Below, in pieces: positions 1-4,928 of a DNA stretch of 9,742 bases; position 1 is the stretch's first letter; each line of letters begins with the position of its first letter. The notes beneath the pieces are model-generated. The model made no database searches and was not told where the DNA came from. It worked only from the letters and a program-made list of their open reading frames with translations. The stretch spans positions 1 through 9,742 of the forward strand of contig JACPVB010000127.1 in assembly GCA_016191985.1 (NCBI GenBank), written 5' to 3'. A program made the position numbers and the translations under genes. Source of the DNA: Chloroflexota bacterium (GTDB lineage: Bacteria; Chloroflexota; Anaerolineae; Anaerolineales; Villigracilaceae).

Positions 1-1
1 T

Positions 2-391
2 TATCCCGGTTATCTCACCCGCGAAGCAGACTGGATTTCCACGATCATCATCCGCGTGCCGGAGGATCCGCTGGAGCCTTCCCGTCAAATCTGGGTGTAC
101 TACACCCACATGGCAGATGCGCAGGGGAATTCTTTCATCTCAACAGAATTTCCAGCGGGAACAAAAGAAGTCGTTGTTGAGGCCGGGATGATCCTGGGTT
201 ACCAGGGAAATTATTCCGGTGACTCGGGCAACCCTGTTGGCGTTCATTTGCATATTTCGATTGTGAAGGACGATGGCTCCGGAAAGTTCAAGAATGAACT
301 GGAAATTGAAAACACGTACGATCCGTCCCCTTATTTTGGATTGCCTTTGAATGCGAACTCGAATCCGGATATGATTCCGGTGTGCGAATAG
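2..391 (+). CDS. M23 family metallopeptidase (LytM-like), C-terminal part, 5' end outside window
   Basis: The reading frame is open from the first bases and ends at a TAG at 389-391, so only about 129 C-terminal residues are seen. The fragment has the two late signatures of the M23/LytM zinc endopeptidase fold: a YYTHM segment (His codon at 107-109; the family has Y-x-H here) and GVHLHISI, whose HxH pair is encoded at 245-253 and matches the family's GxHLHF motif with one zinc-ligand histidine and one catalytic histidine. The earlier HxxxD zinc motif would lie upstream and cannot be checked. M23 enzymes cut peptidoglycan cross-bridges outside the membrane. The segment between the two motifs has the usual 'pathway of return' beta strands with GYQGNYSG, the counterpart of family G-x-x-G-x-(S/T)-G. 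The tail after the HxH is longer than a bare domain. Whether it is an active hydrolase or a structural homologue depends on the missing part. Confidence 0.8.
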   Translation, partial: YPGYLTREADWISTIIIRVPEDPLEPSRQIWVYYTHMADAQGNSFISTEFPAGTKEVVVEAGMILGYQGNYSGDSGNPVGVHLHISIVKDDGSGKFKNELEIENTYDPSPYFGLPLNANSNPDMIPVCE

Positions 392-488
392 GTTTCAAGT
401 TTCAGGTGTCAGGTGTCAGGTTCCAAGTTCTGGGTTTCAAGTTTCAAGTTCCACGTGTCAAGTTTGAAGAGTCAGGTATAAGGTAAAA
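391..488. repeat. Heptanucleotide tandem repeat, 14 degenerate units
   Basis: From the last base of the preceding stop codon to two bases before the next ATG the sequence can be cut into 14 uninterrupted 7-bp units. The first units are GGTTTCA, AGTTTCA, GGTGTCA, GGTGTCA, GGTTCCA; later ones drift (AGTTCTG, CGTGTCA, AGTTTGA, AGAGTCA) and the last two (GGTATAA, GGTAAAA) are the most degenerate. The consensus is about RGTKTCA. The tract fills the entire gap between the two genes and keeps register throughout. Its last units supply the AAGG and TATAAG sequences just upstream of the SDR start, so it may carry that gene's initiation signals. It resembles in period, not sequence, the heptameric STRR repeats of cyanobacteria. 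Confidence 0.85.
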
Positions 489-489
489 G

Positions 490-1107
490 ATGAATGTGAA
501 GAATAAAGTGGTTTTGATTACCGGCGCGGGGAAAGGGGCGGGGAAAAAACTTGCAGAGGCGTTCGCGGAACATGGGGCAATCGTCGCGGCGAATGACATC
601 TCCCCCATCAATGTGGAGGAGGTTGTAAATGGAATTGTTGCGCGCGGTGGAAGGGCAAAAGCGTATGTTGAAGATATCGCTAAAAAAGTTGGGGCGCAGA
701 CGGTGGTGAAGAATGTGGAGGATGATTTCGGCAGAATCGACATCCTCGTCAATCACGCGGCGGTGAAACCGCATGGTCCCCTGCTGAAGATGGATGAATG
801 GGACTGGCATCGCACGTTGGATGTGAATTTGACGGGCGCGTTTTTGATGACCCAGTCTGTGGGACGGGTGATGAAAGCATCGTCCTCGAAGGGGGAAAAA
901 GGCGACGGGGCGATTCTGAATCTCGTCGCGGGAGCAGGCGAAGGGGCAGACAAAGAGGCGGGGGCTTATTTCGCGAGCAAGGCCGGGCTGGCGGAGTTGT
1001 CCATCCGGGCGGACCGGGAATTAAGTCCACATGGCGTGCGGGTATATGCAGTGGAAAATTCCGCGGATGTGGTCAAGGTTGTGTTTTCTTTATTGGAGGT
1101 GACATGA
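490..1107 (+). CDS. Short-chain dehydrogenase/reductase-like protein, atypical and short (205 aa)
   Basis: The N-terminal Rossmann half is clear: TGAGKGAG at residues 11-18 is the TGxxxGxG dinucleotide loop, Asp36 after strand 2 suggests NAD(H) preference, N-H-A-A at 88-91 stands for the NNAG motif, and Asn113 and the Tyr160-x-x-x-Lys164 pair of the active site are present. Two things are odd. Counting back 13 residues from Tyr160, the position of the catalytic Ser is Ala147 (segment ILNLVAGAG). And the protein stops at 205 residues instead of about 250: the PG-containing strand, the substrate lid and the final V-D-G-G strand are missing, with a short SADVVKVVFSLL helix ending the chain. Cofactor binding is plausible, normal oxidoreductase activity doubtful. 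The gene overlaps the next by 4 bp (ATGA), so the two are co-translated. No strong ribosome site; AAGG lies close before the ATG. Confidence 0.8.
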   Translation: MNVKNKVVLITGAGKGAGKKLAEAFAEHGAIVAANDISPINVEEVVNGIVARGGRAKAYVEDIAKKVGAQTVVKNVEDDFGRIDILVNHAAVKPHGPLLKMDEWDWHRTLDVNLTGAFLMTQSVGRVMKASSSKGEKGDGAILNLVAGAGEGADKEAGAYFASKAGLAELSIRADRELSPHGVRVYAVENSADVVKVVFSLLEVT

Positions 1108-1574
1108 AGGAATTGCTTGAATACCGTGAAAAGCTGATCGCAAGGGTAACCGAGGCGGCGCAGGAGTTCCGTTCGGCTTGTGAGGCGTTTGGTGACCCGT
1201 TTAAAAAAGTGGAGGGTGAATGGAGCGTGCATCAGATCGCGTCTCACACGCGGGATGTGGATAAGATGGTGTACGGCGAGCGCATCCGACGGACATTGAA
1301 CGAGGAGAAACCCGAATTCAAAAGTTTTGACGCGGATGCGTGGATGGCCGAACACTACAGCCAGGATGAACCGCTGACGAAAATACTGGGTGATTTTGTG
1401 GCGAGTATCGATGACTTGTGCAGGACGTTGCAATCGATGCCGCGCGAGGCCTGGTCGAGGCAAAGCCGCCACGAAACCATGGGCGCTGAGTTGACCTTAC
1501 AGCTTTGGGTGGAGCGCAACCTGGCGCATATTGAAGAACACCTGCAAACCCTTAAAAACGCGCAAAAGCAGTGA
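1104..1574 (+). CDS. DinB-fold (DinB/DfsB) putative metal-binding protein, 156 aa
   Basis: The start at 1104 is chosen because GGAGGTGA (1095-1102) sits directly upstream and the ATG overlaps the SDR stop as ATGA; the frame is open further upstream but only as a shadow of the SDR. The protein shows the DinB four-helix pattern: an early helix, then EWSVHQIASH (Trp40, His48), and near the C-terminus HIEEH (His132, His136). His48 plus His132/His136 would form the three-histidine metal site of this fold. Members include DNA-damage-inducible proteins of unknown function and thiol transferases that use bacillithiol, mycothiol or glutathione; the substrate cannot be told here. It is cytosolic, without membrane segments. 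Coupling to the SDR-like gene suggests a shared role, but nothing in the sequence names it. Confidence 0.8.
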   Translation: MKELLEYREKLIARVTEAAQEFRSACEAFGDPFKKVEGEWSVHQIASHTRDVDKMVYGERIRRTLNEEKPEFKSFDADAWMAEHYSQDEPLTKILGDFVASIDDLCRTLQSMPREAWSRQSRHETMGAELTLQLWVERNLAHIEEHLQTLKNAQKQ

Positions 1575-1604
1575 ATTTTGCCCGTTTTTTGCATATTCAT
1601 GAGG

Positions 1605-1616
1605 TAAAATAGGCGC
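1605..1616 (+). promoter_or_regulatory. -10-like element TAAAAT for the response regulator, leaderless spacing
   Basis: TAAAAT occupies 1605-1610 and only six bases (AGGCGC) separate it from the ATG at 1617. A transcript initiating the usual 6-7 bases after a -10 box would begin at the start codon. There is no good -35 match at 16-18 bp. AGG lies within the gap but too close to act as a ribosome site in a leaderless message. Confidence 0.5.
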
Positions 1617-2273
1617 ATGAAAAAGCAACGAATTATCCTGGTAGATGATCACGAGGTGGTGCGGCTCGGCCTGAAATCCCTGCTGGACCGTCACCCGCAG
1701 TTTGATGTCGTTGGAGAAGCGGGCTCGGCACGCGAGGCGTTGGAACAAACTGCCTCATTAAAACCTGATGTTGTCGTGATGGATATTCGTCTGCCCGGCA
1801 CATCGGGGATCGAAGCCTGTGAACAAATTGTGGCCCAATTCCCCAACACAAAAGTAATCATGCTCACTTCCTATGCTGAAGATGAAATGTTGTTCTCGGC
1901 CATCCGCGCCGGGGCTTCGGGGTACATCCTCAAGCAGATCGGCAGTGAGGATCTGGTGAAGGCGATTGAATCGGTGGGCCGCGGCGAAGCATTGCTCGAC
2001 CCCGCCGTCACCCAGCGTGTGTTTCAGGAAGTGCGCCGCGCCGTCAAAGAGGAGGAGGCTTCGGCTTTCGCTCATTTGAGTCAGCAGGAAAAGCATGTGC
2101 TGCTGCTGGTCTCGGAAGGCAAGACTAATCGCGAGATCGCCAAGAGCTTGTTCCTCGGCGAAGGCACGGTCCGCAATTATGTTTCCAGTATCCTTTCCAA
2201 GCTAAGCGTGAACAACCGCGCTGAAGCGGCGGCGTATGCTGTGGAACATAGTTTGAGAGAATACATTTCATAG
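1617..2273 (+). CDS. NarL/FixJ-family response regulator transcription factor, 218 aa
   Basis: An N-terminal receiver domain (about residues 4-120) has the acidic pair Asp10/Asp11, phospho-acceptor Asp56 in VVVMDIRLPG, switch Thr84 and the conserved Lys106, so it should be phosphorylated normally. A linker rich in Glu and Lys (136-150) leads to a LuxR-type HTH (about 153-210) with LSQQEKHVLLLVSEGKTNREIA and the recognition helix GTVRNYVSSILSKL. The order and the NREIAKSLFLGEGTVRNYVS wording are closest to the DevR/DosR subgroup. Full family length, all key residues present. No histidine kinase is adjacent, so it is an orphan here; its partner must be encoded elsewhere. It is transcribed apart from the DinB-like gene, with a 42-bp gap holding its own -10-like box, and is followed by a terminator. 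Confidence 0.93.
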   Translation: MKKQRIILVDDHEVVRLGLKSLLDRHPQFDVVGEAGSAREALEQTASLKPDVVVMDIRLPGTSGIEACEQIVAQFPNTKVIMLTSYAEDEMLFSAIRAGASGYILKQIGSEDLVKAIESVGRGEALLDPAVTQRVFQEVRRAVKEEEASAFAHLSQQEKHVLLLVSEGKTNREIAKSLFLGEGTVRNYVSSILSKLSVNNRAEAAAYAVEHSLREYIS

Positions 2274-2290
2274 TTTCTTCAACGAACTTA

Positions 2291-2345
2291 AAAGGAGACA
2301 CAGAACACAGAGGTGAACCACTCGGTGAATATGTGTCTCTTTTTT
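2291..2345 (+). terminator. Rho-independent terminator after the response regulator gene
   Basis: Seventeen bases past the stop, AAAGGAGACACA (2291-2302) pairs with TGTGTCTCTTT (from 2332) through one G-T wobble, giving a stem of about 12 bp that ends in a run of six or more T. The loop is long, roughly 30 bases, and contains the phrase CACAGAACACAGAGG, which looks like a decayed dispersed repeat. The T-run after the stem supports + strand termination. Confidence 0.7.
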
Positions 2346-2360
2346 GTTTAATCTAACTTC

Positions 2361-2477
2361 TTATCATTCTGAGCGAAGAAACTCTACGATTATGTCAGAG
2401 ACCCTTCACTGGTCTCGATACGAGTGAGAAAAGCGCTCGCTCTACTCGACCACCAGTTCAGGGTGACATAATGATAA
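2361..2477. repeat. Palindromic intergenic repeat with nested inverted repeats
   Basis: The element is bounded by TTATCATT (2361-2368) and its exact complement AATGATAA (2470-2477). Inside lie further inverted pairs in the same order: ATTATGTCA (2389-2397) with TGACATAAT (2464-2472), ACTGGT (2408-2413) with ACCAGT (2452-2457), and CGAGT (2421-2425) with ACTCG (2444-2448) around an AAAAGCG-containing tip. Together they form a long imperfect hairpin. Phrases such as CATTCTGAGCGAAG and CAGGGTGACA are of the kind often seen as dispersed bacterial intergenic repeats; copy number here is unknown. No coding potential is seen. Confidence 0.7.
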
Positions 2478-2486
2478 TGAGGGAAT

Positions 2487-3053
2487 ATGTTTCCTTTTAC
2501 AAAATTTACAGATGGCATCGTCACAGTTCGTGCTTTTGAATTTGGGGATGAAAAGGAGCTGCATGATGCAGTGCAATCGTCCCTGCCTGACCTGAGTCCG
2601 TGGATGTCGTGGGCGAATAAAAATTACACACTGGAAACGGCGCGGAATTTTGTTGCGGTCACGCGCGCGCATTGGTCGAATGGCAGCCTGTATTCCTTTG
2701 CCATTATGGATGCGAAGACGAATGAATTCCTCGGCGGGTGCGGTTTGAGTCACATTCACCCCGTCTATAAATTCTGCAACCTCGGCTACTGGGTGCGCAC
2801 GTCACACCACGGCCAGGGCATCGCCGGGCGCGCCGCAAAATTAATCGCAAAATTTGCTTTTGAAAAAGTGAATTTGATCCGCGCAGAAATTGTGATTGCC
2901 GTTGGAAATACAGCCAGCAAATGCGTCGCCGAAAAAATCGGCGCGCACTACGAAGGGATTTTGCTAAACAGGATGACCGTCGGCGCGGCGATTTATGATG
3001 CCCATATGTTCTCGCTTCTCCCCACCGACTTTGGGCTGGTTGCCAGGATATAG
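2487..3053 (+). CDS. GNAT acetyltransferase, RimJ/RimL-like, 188 aa
   Basis: The fold signatures appear in order: an N-terminal TVRAFEFGDEKEL strand and helix (13-25), a central FAIMDAKTNEFLGGCGLS (71-88) beta hairpin, the acetyl-CoA pyrophosphate loop YWVRTSHHGQGIAGRA (101-116), and NTASKCVAEKIGAHYEGIL (141-159), the N-x-x-S motif B region typical of ribosomal-protein and aminoglycoside-type N-acetyltransferases. It should transfer acetyl from acetyl-CoA to an amine, cytosolically; the acceptor cannot be predicted. A short GAGGG lies just before the ATG. The domain proper ends near YDAHMFSLLPTD; the last ten codons and stop fall inside a 43-bp sequence that recurs at 3872-3914, so the tail seems contributed by a repeat. 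The gene stands alone between two unrelated units. Confidence 0.88.
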   Translation: MFPFTKFTDGIVTVRAFEFGDEKELHDAVQSSLPDLSPWMSWANKNYTLETARNFVAVTRAHWSNGSLYSFAIMDAKTNEFLGGCGLSHIHPVYKFCNLGYWVRTSHHGQGIAGRAAKLIAKFAFEKVNLIRAEIVIAVGNTASKCVAEKIGAHYEGILLNRMTVGAAIYDAHMFSLLPTDFGLVARI

Positions 3054-3063
3054 CCAGAGTCTA
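3021..3063 (+). repeat. Direct repeat, copy A (overlaps the 3' end of the acetyltransferase gene)
   Basis: Aligned without gaps to 3872-3914, the 43 bases differ at five positions, about 88% identity. The best block is ACTTTGGGCTGGTT, then CCAGGATATAG and CAGAGT. In this copy the TAG within the repeat is the acetyltransferase stop codon. Identity ends soon after 3063. Confidence 0.8.
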
Positions 3064-3069
3064 CAACCA

Positions 3070-3086
3070 GACATTAGTGAAATGTC
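3070..3086 (+). other. Small hairpin downstream of the acetyltransferase gene
   Basis: GACATT and AATGTC form a 6-bp stem around a five-base loop (AGTGA), 17 bases past the stop codon. No T-run follows, so it is a weak terminator candidate at best. The rest of the 118-bp gap up to the next gene holds only the -10-like box described separately. Confidence 0.3.
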
Positions 3087-3158
3087 AAGACAAGAATTGT
3101 GTCCTGAAGTATCTCCTATTTCCCGCGCATGACAAAGACCATCGCTCTTAAAATGCCG

Positions 3159-3171
3159 TATAATTCCAAAT
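3159..3171 (+). promoter_or_regulatory. -10 element TATAAT with leaderless spacing, small-protein module
   Basis: A perfect TATAAT at 3159-3164 is followed by seven bases (TCCAAAT) and the ATG at 3172. There is no purine-rich ribosome site in this gap and no convincing -35 hexamer 16-18 bp upstream. Transcription starting 7-8 bases after the hexamer would begin at or next to the start codon. Confidence 0.6.
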
Positions 3172-3495
3172 ATGACTGAACGCGAATTCCTGATCTATCT
3201 TGACCCAGAAGCACGTTTGTGCCGCTACAGACATTATCATGTTTCCAATGGAAAAGAGATCATAGAATTTCGTATTCAACTTGAAGTTTTAGTTGGGAGC
3301 GAATGGTACGCGGTGGTTCGATACGACACAGCCCATGGAAGGCCTCACCGAGATATTCTTCACCCAAATGGCGAGCAAACAAAAGACTGGTTTGAAGGCT
3401 ATTCGGTGGCAGATGTTCTCACGATTGGTCAAAGCGACATTATGGAAAATTGGCTTTCGTATCGGGATCGTTTTATAAAGGAGATGAAAAAATGA
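3172..3495 (+). CDS. Small conserved hypothetical protein (DUF7718-like), 107 aa
   Basis: I recognise the family only loosely: the central FRIQLEVLVGSEWYAVVRYDTAHGRPHRDILHPNG (about 53-86 region) is the kind of sequence annotated as DUF7718, a small protein without known function. It looks like a compact beta-rich domain (alternating EFRIQLEVLV and EWYAVVRYD strands) followed by an acidic, aromatic helix with SDIMENWLSYRDRFIKEM at the end. His56 and the H-x-x-x-D of PHRDILHP are notable polar residues, but no catalytic motif is certain. No signal peptide or membrane segment. Its stop overlaps the next start by 4 bp (ATGA), and the pair has its own promoter-like box and terminator, so they form a two-gene unit. 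Confidence 0.7.
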   Translation: MTEREFLIYLDPEARLCRYRHYHVSNGKEIIEFRIQLEVLVGSEWYAVVRYDTAHGRPHRDILHPNGEQTKDWFEGYSVADVLTIGQSDIMENWLSYRDRFIKEMKK

Positions 3496-3761
3496 AGGAA
3501 TTCTATCGCGCAAAGTTCAATGAATTATTTATGGAATTTACGCGCTACCTCATTACCCATCCAGATTTTGGAGAAAACATTCCAAAAGGCGCAGAGGTAA
3601 TTCTGCTGGATCGCCTTGACCCGGGTTACACACGTTACATGCTCGAAAAAGCCCCCAAACAGGATGTGGTCTTCATAGACGTCGGCAAATTGGCTCCTGT
3701 CCGTTCCAGGTTGCAAAAACCAAAGATCATCTCCCGTCCTCCTGCTGTAATTTCTGGATAG
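3492..3761 (+). CDS. Small conserved hypothetical protein (DUF5647-like), 89 aa
   Basis: The start at 3492 is set by AGGAG at 3479-3483, eight bases upstream, and by the ATGA overlap with the preceding stop; an upstream in-frame ATG at 3450 would lie deep in the first gene and lacks such a site. The protein has an N-terminal amphipathic helix with FNELFMEFTRYLITHPDF, then IPKGAEVILLDRLDPGYTRYMLEKA and a VVFIDVGKLAP strand with a basic, proline-rich tail. This pattern (E-F-x-R-Y-L-x-x-H-P, then I-P-x-x-A-x-V-x-L-L) matches what is annotated as DUF5647, function unknown. Tight coupling with the DUF7718-like gene suggests the two proteins act together or as a complex; a toxin-antitoxin-like role is possible by architecture alone but unsupported by motif. 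Confidence 0.7.
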   Translation: MKEFYRAKFNELFMEFTRYLITHPDFGENIPKGAEVILLDRLDPGYTRYMLEKAPKQDVVFIDVGKLAPVRSRLQKPKIISRPPAVISG

Positions 3762-3764
3762 CTA

Positions 3765-3806
3765 CGTATCAAAAAGACTCTTTTTCAGAAGAGTCTTTTT
3801 GATACG
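3765..3806. terminator. Bidirectional terminator, 18-bp perfect inverted repeat
   Basis: Four bases after the stop of the small-protein module, CGTATCAAAAAGACTCTT (3765-3782) is exactly complementary to AAGAGTCTTTTTGATACG (3789-3806) around a TTTCAG loop. The stem core GACTCTT/AAGAGTC is flanked by A5 on one side and T5 on the other, giving a U-run in either direction. It lies between convergent genes, so it can serve the + strand module and act as a backstop for the - strand operon. The symmetrical arms are longer than a terminator needs. Confidence 0.8.
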
Positions 3807-3871
3807 CAAAAACATTAATTCAAATCGCATAAAAATCTTTTGCGCTCATTCGCGTCCTGTTTTTATTTTTC

Positions 3872-3914
3872 CCCGCCCACTTTGGGCTGGTTTCCAGGAT
3901 ATAGGCAGAGTTTA
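3872..3914 (+). repeat. Direct repeat, copy B (non-coding)
   Basis: Second copy of the 43-bp sequence at 3021-3063. Read in the matching frame it would give PAHFGLVSRI and a stop, against PTDFGLVARI in the acetyltransferase; three of the five differences change the amino acid, so protein-level selection on this copy is unlikely. There is no gene around it. The bases between the terminator and this copy (3807-3871) show nothing recognisable. It leads directly into the three-way-junction palindrome. Confidence 0.75.
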
Positions 3915-3931
3915 TGCCGAACGGGATTTTT

Positions 3932-4004
3932 TCTGGACTCCATCAGCTTGCTGATGAAAATTTTGGGCAGCACCCGCAGGGCAAGTGAGCTGCCCGACTC
4001 CAGA
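3932..4004. repeat. Three-way-junction palindrome next to the endonuclease IV-like gene
   Basis: An outer stem TCTGGACTC (3932-3940) with GACTCCAGA (3996-4004) has one mismatch in nine. Enclosed are two hairpins: CATCAG-CTTG-CTGATG (3941-3956), directly abutting the left outer arm, and GGGCAGC (3965-3971) with GCTGCCC (3989-3995), directly abutting the right outer arm; AAAATTTT links them. The structure starts one base beyond the - strand stop codon of the TIM-barrel gene. No T-run follows on the - strand, so it is not a standard terminator, though it could protect the 3' end of the mRNA or be a small palindromic mobile repeat. Confidence 0.7.
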
Positions 4005-4005
4005 G

Positions 4006-4863
4006 TTACTTCTCTTTCTCCCCACTCACCTTCGTCCAGGCCTTCTTCATATTCAAGGCATCCTCTTCCATGATGGGGCTTTCGCAGAGGATGCGGCCTG
4101 CACAGCCGAAGTCATGCAGGGCTTTGAAGAGGGCTTTTAAGTCCAGGTCTGCATCGGCGAGGGTGAGATGTTTCTTCTCGCCTTTATCGCCGTACTCAAT
4201 GCCGGAGAGGTGGATGTGCAAATTCTTCAACGATTTTGCACCCAATTTCTTTTTATAGTTTTCCAAAAGTTTGGACCATTCTTCATAGGTATTCATCGAG
4301 CCGTCGCCGGGGCGAGCGTGCATGTGGGCAAAGTCTATGCAGGGTTGCACCATGTCCATGGCGGTGCTCATGGCGAGGGCATCTTCAATCGAACCGAGCA
4401 TGGCAGATTTGCCCATCGTCTCCGGGCGGATGGTGACCATGTCGCCATTCTTTTTTAATTCATCCACGCAGCCCTTCAAGCGCGGGATGGCAACTTTCAA
4501 CACCTCGGCAGGGTCGTTGCCAAAATAGGAACCGGGATGAAAGATAATGTCCGTTGCGCCCGCGAGATAGCCATAATGAGCGGCATCCATCAAACGCTTG
4601 CGAGACTTGGGCCATTCTTCGTCCAAGGCATTCAGGTTGATAAAGTATGGCGCGTGCACGCTCAACGAAACCGTCTGCGCCTCTCCCGCAGCTTTAATCA
4701 AGGCACAGGTCGCTTCCGTCACGCGGACAGACTGCACCCAGCCCAGTTCGAGGGCATCCAACCCAATGGATTTGCTGAATTCAATTGCGCCAACAGAACC
4801 ACCCGGTTTTTTGGGAGTGCCTGTGGGTGAACCAACCGTGCCGAATTTGAAAGATAAAGTCAT
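4006..4863 (-). CDS. Endonuclease IV (AP endonuclease family 2)-like TIM-barrel protein, 285 aa
   Basis: Length and motif order fit the Nfo/xylose-isomerase-like TIM barrel: SVHAPYFINL (His70), IIFHPGSYFG (His109), RPETMGK (Glu148), QPCIDFAHMHAR (Asp177, His180), NLHIHLSGIEYGDKGEKKHL (His216/His218, His232) and ILCESP (Glu261). These match the trinuclear zinc ligands of E. coli endonuclease IV in order, except that the D-x-H pair near residue 230 reads K-K-H, so one aspartate ligand is replaced by lysine. The SGIEYGDKGEK loop in place of the usual N-D loop is reminiscent of archaeal-type homologues. Expected role: incision 5' of abasic sites in DNA repair, though a different phosphoester or sugar substrate is possible. 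GGAG lies six bases before the ATG. It is the last gene of the - strand cluster, separated from dgkA by a heptad repeat. Confidence 0.78.
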   Translation of the reverse strand: MTLSFKFGTVGSPTGTPKKPGGSVGAIEFSKSIGLDALELGWVQSVRVTEATCALIKAAGEAQTVSLSVHAPYFINLNALDEEWPKSRKRLMDAAHYGYLAGATDIIFHPGSYFGNDPAEVLKVAIPRLKGCVDELKKNGDMVTIRPETMGKSAMLGSIEDALAMSTAMDMVQPCIDFAHMHARPGDGSMNTYEEWSKLLENYKKKLGAKSLKNLHIHLSGIEYGDKGEKKHLTLADADLDLKALFKALHDFGCAGRILCESPIMEEDALNMKKAWTKVSGEKEK

Positions 4864-4872
4864 GGGAGTCTC

Positions 4873-4928
4873 CAGTAAGCAGTGATCAGTAAAAAGTGAG
4901 AAGTAATCAGTGAGCAGTAATCAGTGTG
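4873..4928. repeat. Heptanucleotide tandem repeat, 8 units, overlapping the dgkA 3' end
   Basis: Eight in-register 7-bp units on the + strand: CAGTAAG, CAGTGAT, CAGTAAA, AAGTGAG, AAGTAAT, CAGTGAG, CAGTAAT, CAGTGTG. The consensus is about CAGTRAN (on the - strand NTYACTG). The tract spans the gap between dgkA and the TIM-barrel gene; its right end lies inside dgkA, encoding the last residues and stop, and its left end touches the GGAG ribosome site of the TIM-barrel gene. Same period as the 391-488 tract but another sequence. Confidence 0.85.

Noticed and set aside
391..488. CRISPR array
   Set aside because: The units are 7 bp, contiguous and without spacers, and no cas gene is present.
798..1103. 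Upstream open extension of the DinB-fold gene
   Set aside because: It lies in another frame of the SDR gene, has a low-complexity Gly/Arg-rich translation, and the strong GGAGGTGA site plus ATGA overlap fix the start at 1104.
3129..3134. ATGACA as a -35 box for the small-protein module
   Set aside because: The spacer to TATAAT at 3159 is 24 bp, too long for a normal promoter.
3932..4004. tRNA gene suggested by the cloverleaf-like shape
   Set aside because: There are only two inner hairpins, no TTC-type T loop, no D-loop pattern and no 7-base anticodon loop.
3840..4073. A 77-codon + strand open frame across repeat copy B and the three-way junction
   Set aside because: Its translation is Ser/Pro/Arg-rich without a domain, it covers structured repeat DNA and enters the TIM-barrel gene antisense.
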